Positions 1 to 11,225 of a stretch of DNA of 64,000 nucleotides are shown piece after piece. The notes below the pieces were generated by a model that did no database searches, was not told the origin of the DNA, and was given only the letters and a program-made list of their open reading frames with translations. Location of the stretch: positions 1 to 64,000 of the forward strand of contig JALQPE010002071.1 in NCBI GenBank assembly GCA_030407315.1, written 5' to 3'. A program made the translations under genes and the position numbers. This stretch comes from Asparagopsis taxiformis (taxonomy: Eukaryota; Rhodophyta; Florideophyceae; Bonnemaisoniales; Bonnemaisoniaceae). Position 1 is the first letter of the stretch. The number at the start of each line of letters is the position of its first letter.

Positions 1-167
1 CAGAATATGAAATACGTATCCAGCCAGAATACAAAATACTGTCAGCATATCGTCGATCACCCATCTCCCTCACTATCGCGTTCTCCCTACCATCCGAACG
101 CCATGCACCACCATCCACACATACTTCAAGAACCCTCACGACCTTGATTACAAAAAATCCGCTCCTT
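1..167 (-). other. Distal half of a micro-exon-like locus split by the big element
   Basis: On the minus strand this stretch matches 10832-10990 of the copy carried inside the big element, including the start of its 24-bp repeat tract (bases 1-45 here). It continues at 11660, so 1-167 plus 11660-13540 is one locus interrupted by the element at 168-11659. No ORF of its own is supported. Confidence 0.6.
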
Positions 168-201
168 CGTCTGTGTTCTCGGAAATGGACGCGGACGTCC
201 A
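168..201 (+). repeat. Left terminal inverted repeat of element copy 1
   Basis: 34 bp beginning CGTCTGTGTTCTCGG. It pairs with 11626-11659, with mismatches only at repeat positions 11 and 18. The same sequence opens element copy 2 at 20886. Confidence 0.8.
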
Positions 202-415
202 CAACCTCTAGTACACCTAGTATTACTAGGCGGACGTCCATGTTCTCCAGTATTTTTGGATGTCCGCCTAGATCCGGACGTCCATGCGGTCTAGTACGTC
301 TAGTATTACTAGGACGACATTCATTGTTTCTAGTACCACGGATGTCCCCCTCGGGATGGACTTCCGCCATGTCTATGTCAACCTAGGACGGGCGCCGGTT
401 CAGAAATTCAAAAAT
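202..415. repeat. Left subterminal palindromic repeats (CTAGTATTACTAG, GGACGTCC)
   Basis: The perfect palindrome CTAGTATTACTAG occurs twice (near 225 and 300), among several GGACGTCC palindromes and GGATGTCC variants. The right end (11226-11625) carries the related CTAGTA/TACTAG and GGACGTCC motifs. Clustered short motifs next to terminal repeats are typical transposase-binding subterminal repeats in CACTA-type elements. Binding here is inferred. Confidence 0.5.
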
Positions 416-519
416 TTCGACCCCAGAAATTTCTGCCGCCTTGCTCGACATGGATGTCCGCATCCATCACGGCGACCACTCTATTTTTCCTTGTCGGTCG
501 ACTCCAATTTTGTCTTTAA

Positions 520-1420
520 TTTTTTCATCCTCTCGCTCACACCCCCTTCCATTTGGTGCTCACCTCCCCCGTACTGTACCTCAAACACCCCCAATACCAC
601 TCTAGAACGCATTTTCAGCTACCTATCCCCGCTTCCACGGTGCACACCTCCATTCCATACCTACTTTTCTGCTCTACCGTACAGATTTCTTATAACCAGT
701 CCTCATACTACCTCAGAATAGGGAAAAACATCCCCTATCCCCTCGACCATGCTCTCCCCCATCACCTTTGCAACGTATTGTTCTTCAATACCCTCTCTCC
801 TCTACCTTCAACCCCTCTCCTTCGCCCTCTCCACAAACTTCCCCTGCAGCTTACTCTTCGACCTGCTCCACCCCTCCCTCCCTCACCTGCTCCATGCCCC
901 CACGCCATCCGCATCTTCGATACCGTATACACCACCACCACCACCACCGGCCCACGCTCCCGCTCCCCCGCCGTCTCCCCAGAAACCTCCCCGCTCTGAA
1001 ACACATATCAACCCCCCACTTCGCACCCATCCTCCCACTCCCCTCCCTCCCCAAATACAATAACCCTCTTCTTCCCCATCACATCCCCACTCACCACAGC
1101 CAGAACAGACGCCACCCCCCTTCCCACCTCTTTCTCCTCACTTTCCTAAAACCCCCTCCTCTCGGGGCCTTCAACCGCACCCTCCTACGGTCCCACCTAA
1201 ACACCTCCTCCGCCCTCACTACCCCAACACCCCGCAGCGTCTCCCCAATCCCCATAATATGCTTGTCGGCACTCCTCTCCGAATCACACTCCAATCTAAA
1301 CCCGCACTCCGTACATTTCCACTTCCCCCTGTACCATCCCATCCCAAGATTCCATCCACCCCCCACAGAACACATCCTCATACCACAGAAGAATTTTCTT
1401 CCTCTCATACCTCATCCTTA
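520..1420. other. Strongly C-rich (plus strand) tract without a confident plus-strand gene
   Basis: The plus strand is dominated by C and CCT/CCA runs, which keeps several overlapping Pro/Ser/His-rich frames open on plus and Gly/Arg-rich frames open on minus. No plus frame looks like a folded protein. The best candidate is the minus-strand Cys-containing ORF at 1091-1408. Copy 2 is at 21238-22137, with a 1-bp loss near 21474. Confidence 0.45.
1091..1408 (-). CDS. Possible exon of a zinc-ribbon-like protein
   Basis: A minus-strand frame of about 105 codons contains CGMRMC, then a Trp/Gly segment, then KWKCTECGFRLEC followed by a charged region ending KVRRKRW. Paired Cys-x2-Cys and Cys-x3-Cys spacing with aromatic residues suggests a small zinc-binding ribbon (inference). 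Immediately before the stop the minus strand reads CTGTG|GTGAGTG, a good splice donor, so this may be an internal exon rather than a whole gene. No homologue is recognised. The G-rich composition could also open this frame by chance. A copy lies at 21808-22125 with one Arg-to-Gln change. Confidence 0.28.
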   Translation of the reverse strand: MRGRKFFCGMRMCSVGGGWNLGMGWYRGKWKCTECGFRLECDSERSADKHIMGIGETLRGVGVVRAEEVFRWDRRRVRLKAPRGGGFRKVRRKRWEGGWRLFWLW

Positions 1421-2075
1421 AAACCTCCATCTCTTCCATGTAAATTTCGATGTAAATATTTTCTCCACTATGCAAACTCATACATGTATGAGCGTATGCC
1501 TTTCCGCTTCGTCAACCCTGAATATTTGTATTCATGTATTCATAAAATGGAGCCACCCACATCCCTATCCCGTTCTGCAAGCTTTACAAACCACCAGACG
1601 CATACTCCACAACTATACAACAAACACTACTCGCTATTTCAGACGACGCGGTACACAAGTAGCGTAGTCTCAACCTTCCGTGACGCCTTCCCTGATGCGT
1701 ACAAGTGCGAAACACGTCTAGACGTATATCACAAGTGAGCGCGGGAATTTTCGGCACAGGAGATGCTGGGCCACCAAATTGATTTTTCGGAAATTTTAGA
1801 ATTTCTGGGCTGGCCAGCAATGCAATCGAGCTGGACATCCACCGGACGTCCATTTCAGGTTGATCGTGAGAGAGTAGGGCGGGACCATGATGAAACAAGG
1901 ACCAAGACCTGTCCCTGACGTGTTGAGCCTGAAATCGACCCTTCGTAAGACGCGATTTTGGCTTACAGTTGGTGCTTACAGAAGCCAGTGATGACCCCGG
2001 TCGGGGCGGCAGCCGGTTCCTGGGGCCGTTGTGGCCAAATTAGACACCTTGATTTGAATTGAAATTTGGGCTATT

Positions 2076-2129
2076 CTCAAAAACATGCACATGTGAACAT
2101 GTTTTTGAGATGGGGGTCTGCCGTACGGC
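2076..2129. repeat. Perfect 12-bp hairpin plus TGCCGTACGGCA palindrome
   Basis: CTCAAAAACATG (2076-2087) and CATGTTTTTGAG (2098-2109) flank a 10-nt loop that itself contains CACATGTG. Ten bases on is the palindrome TGCCGTACGGCA. The pair recurs near 2577, 3720, 6640, 7676, 8177, 22793, 23294, 23790, 24880, 27796, 30655 and 31691, and is the best conserved part of the repeat. Confidence 0.8.
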
Positions 2130-3094
2130 ACAATCGACCCGCCCAAATCGATGATTTTTCACAATTTTTTTCTGCCCGAAATTTTAGAATTTCTGGGCTC
2201 GCCAGCAATGCAATTGAGCCGGACATCCACCGGACGTCCATTTCAGGTTGGTCGTGTGCTGCCCACATCCATGCATTGCAGCAACTAAGCAGGCGGGCTC
2301 ACTACTCATACAAAGTGCACGGAATATGAGTAACGTGATGTGTGAGTGTTGTTTGTCGTGAGGATGTAAGGTGGGACCATGATGAAACAGGGAAAAAGAT
2401 GTCTCCCTAGCATAACTTGGGCTTGAAGCCTGGAATCGACCCTTCGTAAGACGCGATTTTGGCTTACAGTTAGTGCTTACCGAAGCCAGTGACGGCCCCG
2501 GTCGGGGCGGCAGCCGGTTCCTGGGGCCGTTGTGGCCAAATTAGACACCTTGATTTGAATTGAAATTTGGGCTATTCTCAAAAACATGCACATGTGAACA
2601 TGTTTTTGAGATGGGGGTGTGCCGTACGGCACTTTCGACCGCCCAAATCGATATAATTTTGCAATTTTTTTCTGACTGAAATTTTAGAATTTCTGGGCTC
2701 GCCAGCAATGCAATTGAGCTGGACATTCACCGGACGTCCATTTCAGGTTGGTCGAGTATTGCACATGGATACAGTTTTGCAGCTATTTCTCAGCCCAACA
2801 TTTTAGAATTTCAGGGCTGACCAGCAATGTAACCGAGCCGGACTTCTACTGGACGTCCATTTCAAGTTAGGCTAGTGCTGCACATTTGCTCGCATCGCAG
2901 CAACTAAGCAAGTGTTGACAGCACCGAGATGCCATGCAGACAAGGGAGAATCGGCTGCAAACGGCTTCCCTGGTCGGCGGCTGGATGTCTGGATGTGAAT
3001 GGCTGCAAGCATGGAAATCTTGCTACCGCACAGCGCATACACACTGCAGCAGCACATCACTGACGCATGCGAAAGTTGGGTGCTGCAGTGCGTG

Positions 3095-3228
3095 GTTGTT
3101 TGTGTGTTTGTGTGTTTGTGTGTTTGTGTGTTTGTGTGTTTTGTGTTTGTGTGTTTGTGTGTTTGTGTGTTTGTGTGTTTGTGTGTTTGTGTGTTTGTGT
3201 GTTTGTGTCTTTGTGTCTTGTGTGTGTA
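3095..3228 (+). repeat. (TTTGTGTG)n microsatellite
   Basis: An 8-bp repeat of about 130 bp. The matching sites are much shorter in the other arm (about 7161-7193 and 31180-31210, read as CACACAAA) and intermediate in element copy 2 (24309-24388). Its length explains most of the difference between palindrome arms. The Cys/Val/Phe and His/Thr repeat ORFs across it are artefacts. Confidence 0.9.
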
Positions 3229-3882
3229 TGACGAACCTTGTGGTATCCCTAGGCGTGCACTGGTACAAAAAGTTTAGACTGCCCCATCGGTCGTACTTTG
3301 GCGCATTTACATGCATCGGAGAACGACCAAGGAGGTAGAGCAGCAATCACTGTTGGCTGAGCGTCCAAACTGGAGGGCTTGGGGCAATGGTTCTATAGCA
3401 GTCATTTATAGGACGCCCACCGTTGATGACTGAGATCCACGGTGGGTTTAGTATTCATGGTGTTGTCCTGCATTGGCGGACGTCGAAGACGAGTACTTCC
3501 AGTGAGCGTCCAAGGTGAACAGCTCAGCAGAGGATTATGATGTGGATGTGAAGGCATGGATGAGGCCAGCAGGAACGTTTCTGCAAGATGGGCGTGAGTG
3601 GGTAAGTGAGCGGGGAGGGGCCGCTCGGGGCGCTTGGTAGCTTCTGGGGCCGTTGTGGCCAAATTAGAATCAAGCCTATGTCCGGCAGACGTCCTGAATT
3701 GCTTTATTTTTTGGGCTATTCTCAAAAACATGCACATGTGAACATGTTTTTGAGATGGGGGTGTGCCGTACGGCACTTTCGACCGCCCAAATCGATGTAT
3801 TTTTGCATTTTTTTTCTGACTGAAATTTTAGAATTTCTGGGCTCGCCAGCAATGCAATTGCGCTGGTCATTCACCGGACGTC

Positions 3883-6506
3883 TATATGCGCTCAAGCGAT
3901 TGCTGTCTGCTTCAAATACCTGATACATTATTGCCCCACACGACATAAAGTCCCCCAACATGCGACGCCCATCAAACATAAACATTTTCATGCTCTTACT
4001 ACATTCTAGTCGCACACATACATCCATCTTCAAACAAAAAATGTCATTTAAACACCACCAGTCCCGCTTCATCGTACGCCAATACCGCCCAGTCGCCCAG
4101 CAGACAAGCTAGCCGTGCAGAAAATAAGCACTGCCATCTACGACGGAAACGACTGGATCTCATCATCGCTCTCAGCATTTCCAACAAGCCCAACATGTTT
4201 CCCCTACGTCACCCTGCAAAACGATACCATTGTATACTTCTGCATTCTCCGTCAATTGCATTCATTCAATCTGCGCAATGAATTCTTCAATCTCGAAACC
4301 GGCCGGGTTTTCTGCCCATCCTGCAATAAGGGCATTGGAGAAAGTTCTCTAGCAATGGCCACTAAAGCCTTGATGCAACTACACGGTGCTGATTGCTTCT
4401 ATCGCTTCCTCAAATCTGTCGACATTTACAACATACCATCCATCCGACACATTTCCAAACTAAACTAGACTGTTCATTGACAAACTCGTGTGTAGCCCCA
4501 TTTAGACCACTCACCACTGGTATCTGCTGAGTCACCGCGCACTGCCCTGGTGCTCCCTCCTGAATTCGCTTGGGCTGTCTCAATACATTCCGTACTATGC
4601 CTATGAAGCAGTCCCGTTATGGATCAGCGTTCTGCGTGTTCAGCACATCATCCCCACGTTACCAGAGCTGCAATTTCTCAGCGGTACGGGTATCATCAAT
4701 CCTTAGCACAGATGTGATACAGCAGCCGATGCAGGTCAATTTCTAGACTCGTAATTTTGCACTCAAGAAGGGAGATCGGTATGGAAATTGTCCAGGCATA
4801 ACAAACCGCCTGTCCTGCTCTCCTGCAGAGCAAGCTCCATCGATCCAGTCGATCAGGAACCTGACGACATGTAGTCGGCGTTCGTTCCGGACGCGGAAAG
4901 GGCAAATTTTTGTGTGGCGTTTGCAGATTCAGTCGCAACGGGAAGCGATGAAACTTTCCGCATGGCGTTTGACTGCGGTTTATCTGAGACAGACATCGAG
5001 CGATCGGTGTTTCTGTCCAGATGAAGCTGGAGATCAATGCCGTATTTGAGCTGATAATTGGAGCAAAGATTTGAAACAAATTTTCTGTGCAAATTTACGA
5101 CACGACACGGCGGAGGGTGGATAACTCAACGTTAGATGTTATTGGTTGAGCCAACATTACAAGACCGTACCGACGACACGCGCAATCATTGATTTTTCGC
5201 TCATTGCTTAGAGAGCAAAACTGTCCAATGGTCGTATCAAGTTAGACCAGCACATATTTCCGCAACATCTTGGTGGAACGAAGTCGGTGCTCACGAAAGC
5301 CTGAGAGCTGCCTTGAGTCGAGGATTTTGTACGCCGCCTTATCTGTGGTAGTTTCATACTGCGTTGTTTCACCGTTGGACTTGTGCCACGCACACTTGGA
5401 TCTCTCTCCATACGTACGTGTAGATAAGATGTGAATTGAGCTACAATAGCATACCAAACTGGAAACCAGTATCTACATGCTTTGTGAGAATATAATGCCT
5501 CTTCCTCGAGAAAAGGCCTCCTTCGGAATACTAGATTTCATTCAACCATATCCATCCATCTCCCATCGCTTCAGCATGAAATCATCACCATTCCATCCAT
5601 CACAACGTTCGTCTCTATCCAAACACTACTCTCCACACATCTCCCCGATCTTTCAGTCCGACCGTACCCGGCGGCGGCCGAGAGAAACGTACTGGCCATT
5701 GTTAAAAGTATCTACGACGGCAATGAGCGCATATATTAAATCATTCTCTATGTGCACACAGACCCTGATTGCCTCTCGTTTGTGGCAGAAATGAAACAAA
5801 CACAAAGACTGCAACTCGTCCATGCGAGAAGCAAAAGCTACAGATTTTTAGCAAGTATCGATAGCTACAAAGAACCACTGCAACGTTTATTCTAGACTTG
5901 TATACATTTTCATTAGCACTTACATTACCATACACGAATAGTATTGCATTAAAGATTTTTATGAGAATGACAGGGGTCAGCGGCCGGGTTCCCTCCAGCT
6001 CAGCTTGGCTCAGCTCCGGATGCAGATGTGGTGAAGGGAAGAGAGAAAAGTCAGATATTCTACCATGATCTGATTTGATTTGCAATCTGAGAACTTCTTG
6101 ACTCCCAAAAGGTGTAAACAGTATCCCTGCATATTGGCATCGACCAAAAGAACTGCAGCACTAACTCAATTTTCATTGCAGAGATCAGCACAACGTATTC
6201 GTCTTGAGTGTCACAAGTTGCAATTAGATGGCGCTGACTCGAAGCTAGGAGAGTTGGTAGTTGTGCCGAGTCGGCGTCTTCGGTTTGATCGCTCGTGTAA
6301 ATATCCAAGCAAAATGGCAGGCAAGGAGATACAAAGCCACGCAACAATCAAGCTTACCACATTCCCCAGCCAGAATCACCATAGAAATCCTTGCAGTCTG
6401 CATCACACAGATCATCTTACGCAGTGCGTGCTGCCCAGGTCGTTATTCGGCCCTATCCAGAAACACTTTCAGGCCTAGTGCAACCAGTAGATCTGAAATG
6501 GAAATG
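3883..6506. other. Unique core of the palindromic module with ORF fragments
   Basis: This core lies between the inverted arms. Fragments that look somewhat protein-like are: plus 4115-4468 (117 codons, GTG first, with CPSC followed by a Leu/Ala helix); minus 5242-5457, ending AYKILDSRQLSGFREHR; minus 4853-5092, entered just after a TTGCACAG splice-acceptor-like site; and minus 6060-6347. None has a recognisable domain and they lie in different frames, so a multi-exon or decayed minus-strand gene is possible but unproven. Copies are at 25042-27665 and about 27960-30525. Confidence 0.35.
4115..4468 (+). pseudogene. Unrecognised ORF fragment in the palindrome core
   Basis: 117 codons beginning at GTG. 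The first in-frame ATG is deep inside (MATKALMQL), so it is not a normal complete eukaryotic CDS. It contains a single CPSC motif and a hydrophobic centre. The third copy (28142-28378) loses one A of a short A-run and terminates early, which shows either absence of constraint or sequencing error. Function unknown. Confidence 0.25.
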
Positions 6507-8673
6507 GACGTCCGGTGAATGACCAGCGCAATTGCATTGCTGGCGAGCCCAGAAATTCTAAAATTTCAGTCAGAAAAAAAATGCAAAAATACATCGATTT
6601 GGGCGGTCGAAAGTGCCGTACGGCACACCCCCATCTCAAAAACATGTTCACATGTGCATGTTTTTGAGAATAGCCCAAAAAATAAAGCAATTCAGGACGT
6701 CCGCCGGACATAGGCTTGATTCTAATTTGGCCACAACGGCCCCAGAAGCTACCAAGCGCCCCGAGCGGCCCCTCCCCGCTCACTTACCCACTCACGCCCA
6801 TCTTGCAGAAACGTTCCTGCTGGCCTCATCCATGCCTTCACATCCACATCATAATCCTCTGCTGAGCTGTTCACCTTGGACGCTCACTGGAAGTACTCGT
6901 CTTCGACGTCCGCCAATGCAGGACAACACCATGAATACTAAACCCACCGTGGATCTCAGTCATCAACGGTGGGCGTCCTATAAATGACTGCTATAGAACC
7001 ATTGCCCCAAGCCCTCCAGTTTGGACGCTCAGCCAACAGCGATTGCTGCTCTACCTCCTTGGTCGTTCTCCGATGCATGTAAATGCGCCAAAGTACGACC
7101 GATGGGGCAGTCCAAACTTTTTGAACCAGTGCACGCCTAGGGATACCACAAGGTTCGTCATACACACACAAACACACAAACACACAAACAACCACGCACT
7201 GCAGCACCCAACTTTCGCATGCGTCAGTGATGTGCTGCTGCAGTGTGTATGCGCTGTGCGGTAGCAAGATTTCCATGCTTGCAGCCATTCACATCCAGAC
7301 ATCCAGCCGCCGACCAGGGAAGCCGTTTGCAGCCGATTCCCCCTTGTCTGCATGGCATCTCGGTGCTGTCAACACTTGCTTAGTTGCTGCGATGCGAGCA
7401 AATGTGCAGCACTAGCCTAACTTGAAATGGACGTCCAGTGGAAGTCCGGCTCGGTTACATTGCTGGTCAGCCCTGAAATTCTAAAATGTTGGGCTGAGAA
7501 ATAGCTGCAAAACTGTATCCATGTGCAATACTCGACCAACCTGAAATGGACGTCCGGTGAATGTCCAGCTCAATTGCATTGCTGGCGAGCCCAGAAATTC
7601 TAAAATTTCAGTCAGAAAAAAATTGCAAAATTATATCGATTTGGGCGGTCGAAAGTGCCGTACGGCACACCCCCATCTCAAAAACATGTTCACATGTGCA
7701 TGTTTTTGAGAATAGCCCAAATTTCAATTCAAATCAAGGTGTCTAATTTGGCCACAACGGCCCCAGGAACCGGCTGCTGCCCCGGCCGGGGCCGTCACTG
7801 GCTTCTGTAAGCACCAACTGTAAGCAAAGCCACATCTCACGAAGGGTCGATTCCAGGCTTCAAGCCCAAGTTATGCTAGGGAGACATCTTTTTCCCTGTT
7901 TCATCATGGTCCCACCTTACATCCTCACGACAAACAACACTCACACATCACGTTACTCATATTCCGTGCACTTTGTATGAGTAGTGAGCCCGCCTGCTTA
8001 GTTGCTGCAATGCATGGATGTGGGCAGCACACGACCAACCTGAAATGGACGTCCTGTGGATGTCCAGCTCGATTGCACTGCTGGCCAGCCCAGAAATTCT
8101 AAAATTTCGGGCAGAAAAAAATTGTGAAAAATCATCGATTTGGGCGGGTCGATTGTGCCGTACGGCAGACCCCCATCTCAAAAACATGTTCACATGTGCA
8201 TGTTTTTGAGAATAGCCCAAATTTCAATTCAAATCAAGGTGTCTAATTTGGCCACAACGGCCCCAGGAACCGGCTGCTGCCCCGACCGGGGTCATCACTG
8301 GCTTCTGTAAGCACTAACTGTAAGCCAAAATCGCGTCTTACGAAGGGTCGATTTCAGGCTCAACACGTCAGGGACAGGTCTTGGTCCTTGTTTCATCATG
8401 GTCCCGCCCTACTCTCTCACGATCAACCTGAAATGGACGTCCGGTGGATGTCCAGCTCGATTGCATTGCTGGCCAGCCCAGAAATTCTAAAATTTCCGAA
8501 AAATCAATTTGGTGGCTCAGCATCTCCTGTGCAGAAAACTCTCGCACTCATTTCTGATATACGTTTTGACGTGTTTTTTACTTTTAAGCATCAGGAAAGG
8601 CGTTACGGAAAATTGGGACTACGCCACTTGTGAGCCGCGTCGTCTGAGATAGCGAGTAGAGTTTGTTGTATAG
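6507..8673 (-). repeat. Right arm of the giant palindrome
   Basis: Reverse complement of 1613-3882. It begins at GACGTC (6507) and ends at the CTATACAACAAAC complement at 8661-8673. It has the same sub-repeats in mirrored order and a shortened microsatellite. Confidence 0.8.
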
Positions 8674-8681
8674 TATTTATA

Positions 8682-8879
8682 TTGTACTCCAAATGTGCGT
8701 TCGAGACCTCGTTTGTAATGTTCTCGTGGTTTTGTGGGTATCAGTTTTGTGCTCACTTCTGGCAGCCCAATGGTGGAATGTGCCTGAGCGATCAATCATC
8801 ACCGCTAGGTCACACATTTTGCTGGCAACGTGCGCTTGGAAGGATGAATGACCGCCGTGGGAGATGGATTTTCAATTAA
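8682..8879 (+). pseudogene. Degenerate first exon of the micro-exon-like locus
   Basis: This frame aligns with the minus-strand ATG frame at 13297-13503. The shared signature is CWQR-x2-GR-x-ND-x2-GR near its end. In this copy the N-terminal half has drifted and there is no convincing start. It lies just outside the palindromic arm at the head of the locus. No family is recognised. The copy in element 2 is at 32199-32396. Confidence 0.3.
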
Positions 8880-9179
8880 TTCATTTGAAATAATAAAATT
8901 ATATTAATTGCGAACTTCATGGAATAAGTTTGTGCTTTACAGTGGATATTACAGGGATCATTTAAGGGAAGCAAATGGATTGTGATATATATGATTATAC
9001 CATTCCGATGTTCTCGATCCGGATCTCATCATTCGGGAGTTCAGAGACCATGGCTTGGGCCATTATTAATCTCAATACCGGCGATGATATGGAGTATGCA
9101 CAGCAGGACTTAAGCTGACGTTGAAAGCTGTCCAGTCGACGCCGCAGGTTAACCTGTGGAATTCCACTTCTCCGCCGTC

Positions 9180-10797
9180 ACTGGCTGAGGTTCTTTGGTC
9201 GTGTTTCCTTTGTTTGGTGTAGAGGATAGAACGACGGTGAGTATGCCAGTTTGGAGAGTATGCAGCGAGGGAAGCGTGTGTTTTGAGTCGTACTGTTGTC
9301 GTTGATGCGATATTGATTCATTAGAAGCTTCGTGAGTCATGGTTTGCATGTTGTGAACCATGGGAGGCAGGTAAGTAAGTGAGTCTCGCGGGTGTGCAAT
9401 AAGGGATGCATGGGTTTTTAGTCTGACTGTTCTGGTTCATTTTGATGTTGTATAGGTGGTGCAGGAATAGTGATGAAGTAAGGTAAGTTTCATTGAGCTG
9501 AAAGACGGGTTTCGCGATGAAATGGAATGCTGACTACATTTTTTCGTTGCACGATTTGTGAATTATTGGTTGTATTGTTTGTATGATGCAACGAGATGAA
9601 GAGGTTAAGTGCGTCCTGAGGGTATGAAGCGAGGGAAGTGTTTGTTTTAAATGTGACTGTCGTCTTTTATGCAATATTTATTTATTGGGAGCTTAGTGAG
9701 TCATGGTGCATATTTGCTGAAGGGTGGAAAGGAGGTAGGTGAGCATTTGAGGGGTGCAGTGAGTGGAATGTGGGTTTTGAGTCTGACTGCTGTGGTTGAT
9801 GTTGATTTTGTGTAGGTGATTCTGGAATGGTGATGACGGAAGGTAAGTTACATTGAGCGCCTAGTTAAGTTGCGCGAAGATATGGAATGCTGACTACATT
9901 TTTTTGTACAATTTTTGACTTATGGTTTCTATTGTGTGCAGGATACAACGAGGGTAAGTGAGTTCTGAGGGTATGCAGCGAGGGAAGCATGGGTTTTCAG
10001 TCCGACTGTTGTTGTTGATTTCGATTTTTTGTAGGTGATGCAGGAATGGTGATGACGGAAGGTAAGTTGCATTTAGCGCGCAGTCCGGTGGTGCGAAGAT
10101 GCGGAATGTTGACTTCATTTGTTGGTTGTGAGATTTTCGACTTTTGGTATGTATTGTGTGTAGAATGAAACGAGAGTAAGTGAGTTCTGAGGGTATGCAT
10201 CGAGAGAAGTGTTTGTTTCGAATCTGACTATTGCAGTTAATGCGATATTTATTCATTGGAAGCTTATCCAGTCATGGTGCGTATTGTGTCGAGCGAAGGA
10301 AAGTGCGGAAGTTTTGAGAGTATGCTGAGAGGGACATGTGGGTTTTGAGTCCGACTGTTGTGGTTGATTTCGATTTTATGCAGGTGATGCTGGAATGGTG
10401 ATGACAGAAGGTAAGTTTCATTGAGCGCCAAGACTTGTTTTGCGAAGATATGGACTGCTGACTTTGATTATTCATTGCAAGGTTTTTGGATCATGGTTTG
10501 TATTGTGTGTAGGATGGATGAGAGGTAAGTAAGGGATTTTCTAAGATATCTGGCGTGGTAAGCGTTGCTTTTGAATCTGACTGTTGGGGTTGATGTTGTG
10601 TATGTGATGCAGGAGTGGTGAAGCAGGAATGGCAGGACTCAGGGAGAGTGAAGAAGGGATCTAGGAAGATGGGGAATGAAGCTGTGAGGTGTTTCTGGTA
10701 TGTGTATATTTTCAGGCATACGATAGAAGTAAGAGTGGGTTTCAAGTCGTGTAAGATTTTGCTGACCATGTTCGTGTTTCATGTCTTGATGATTTAA
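9180..10797 (+). other. Micro-exon-like repeat locus (alternating 27-nt and 12-nt segments)
   Basis: Tandem degenerate repeats place short segments between strong acceptor-like sites (T-rich, TGTAG or TGCAG) and donors (GTAAGT). The 27-nt segments are 9456-9482, 9816-9842, 10035-10061 and 10384-10410. The 12-nt segments are 9225-9236, 9942-9953, 10164-10175 and 10513-10524. Intervening lengths such as 99, 81, 102 and 102 nt would suit introns. Both lengths are multiples of three. In one phase the 27-mers read D-A-G-M-V-M-T-E and the 12-mers G-(Y/W)-(N/M)-(E/R). Several segments carry stops in that phase (for example 9456-9482 and 10164-10175), so this copy is not a clean coding gene. Minisatellite DNA with splice-like motifs is the alternative. 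Confidence 0.45.
10613..10797 (+). CDS. Possible terminal exon of the micro-exon-like locus
   Basis: An acceptor TGATGCAG ends at 10612. In the phase used by the upstream segments, the frame runs from there to TAA at 10795-10797 (about 61 codons). It is basic at first (VKKGSRKMG) and hydrophobic at the end (ILLTMFVFHVLMI), so it could be membrane-associated. The related inverted copy (about 11900-11720, minus) has an early TGA in this phase. Function unknown. Confidence 0.25.
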
Positions 10798-10976
10798 TGG
10801 GCTGGGGTGGTGTCGAGGAAAGCGGGGATGGTATTGGGAAGGAGCAGATTTTTTGTAATCTAGGTCGTGAGGGTTCTTGAAGTATGTGCGGATGGTGGTG
10901 CATGGCGTTCGGATGGTAGGGAGAACGCGATAGTGAGGGAGATGGGTGATCGACGGTATGCTGACAGGTATTTTGT

Positions 10977-11110
10977 ATTCTGGCTGGATACGTATTCCAT
11001 ATTCTAGCTGGATACATATTCCGTATCCTGGCTTGATACGTATTTCCTATTCTAACCGGGTATTTATTTCCTATTCTGACCAGATATGTATTTCCTATTC
11101 TAGAGAGACG
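10977..11110 (+). repeat. 24-bp tandem repeat, five units
   Basis: Units start at 10977, 11001, 11025, 11049 and 11073 with consensus ATTCTGGCTGGATACGTATT plus four bases, and a partial unit at 11097. Divergence increases to the right. Copy 2 starts at 34491. The minus strand of bases 1-45 carries the first units of the interrupted locus. Confidence 0.85.
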
Positions 11111-11225
11111 TATTGTATACGAGCAGTTTCGTAAATGAGAGAATAAAATACGGTCCGATATGGGCCCTTAATTTACCATCCGCTGTAATTTCTTCCCTCC
11201 GGGTTTTTGCTGATATATTGTATAC

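Larger units (their letters stand above)
1613..3882 (+). repeat. Left arm of the giant palindrome
   Basis: This arm is inverted with respect to 6507-8673. The outer 130 bp or so are diverged (both begin CTATACAACAAAC), while the inner 2 kb is nearly identical. It contains two tandem units about 500 bp apart (hairpins at 2076 and near 2577) and a third partial unit (near 3720). Each carries a CTCAAAAACATG/CATGTTTTTGAG hairpin, a TGCCGTACGGCA palindrome, a GC-rich block and a 70-bp motif with GAAATTTTAGAATTTC and GGACGTCC. Short ORFs here are repeat translations rather than genes. Confidence 0.8.

Noticed and set aside
284..721. 145-codon ORF near the element's left end
   Set aside because: It covers the palindromic subterminal repeats and low-complexity DNA, starts at a non-ATG codon, and lacks any domain-like segment.
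768..1421. 217-codon Pro/Ser/His-rich plus-strand ORF
   Set aside because: It is open only because the strand is C-rich. Several overlapping frames are equally open, and a 1-bp loss in the second copy shifts its start without other effect.
3023..3346. Thr/His/Lys- or Cys/Val/Phe-repeat proteins
   Set aside because: They are translations of the TTTGTGTG microsatellite in different frames, and its length varies freely between copies.
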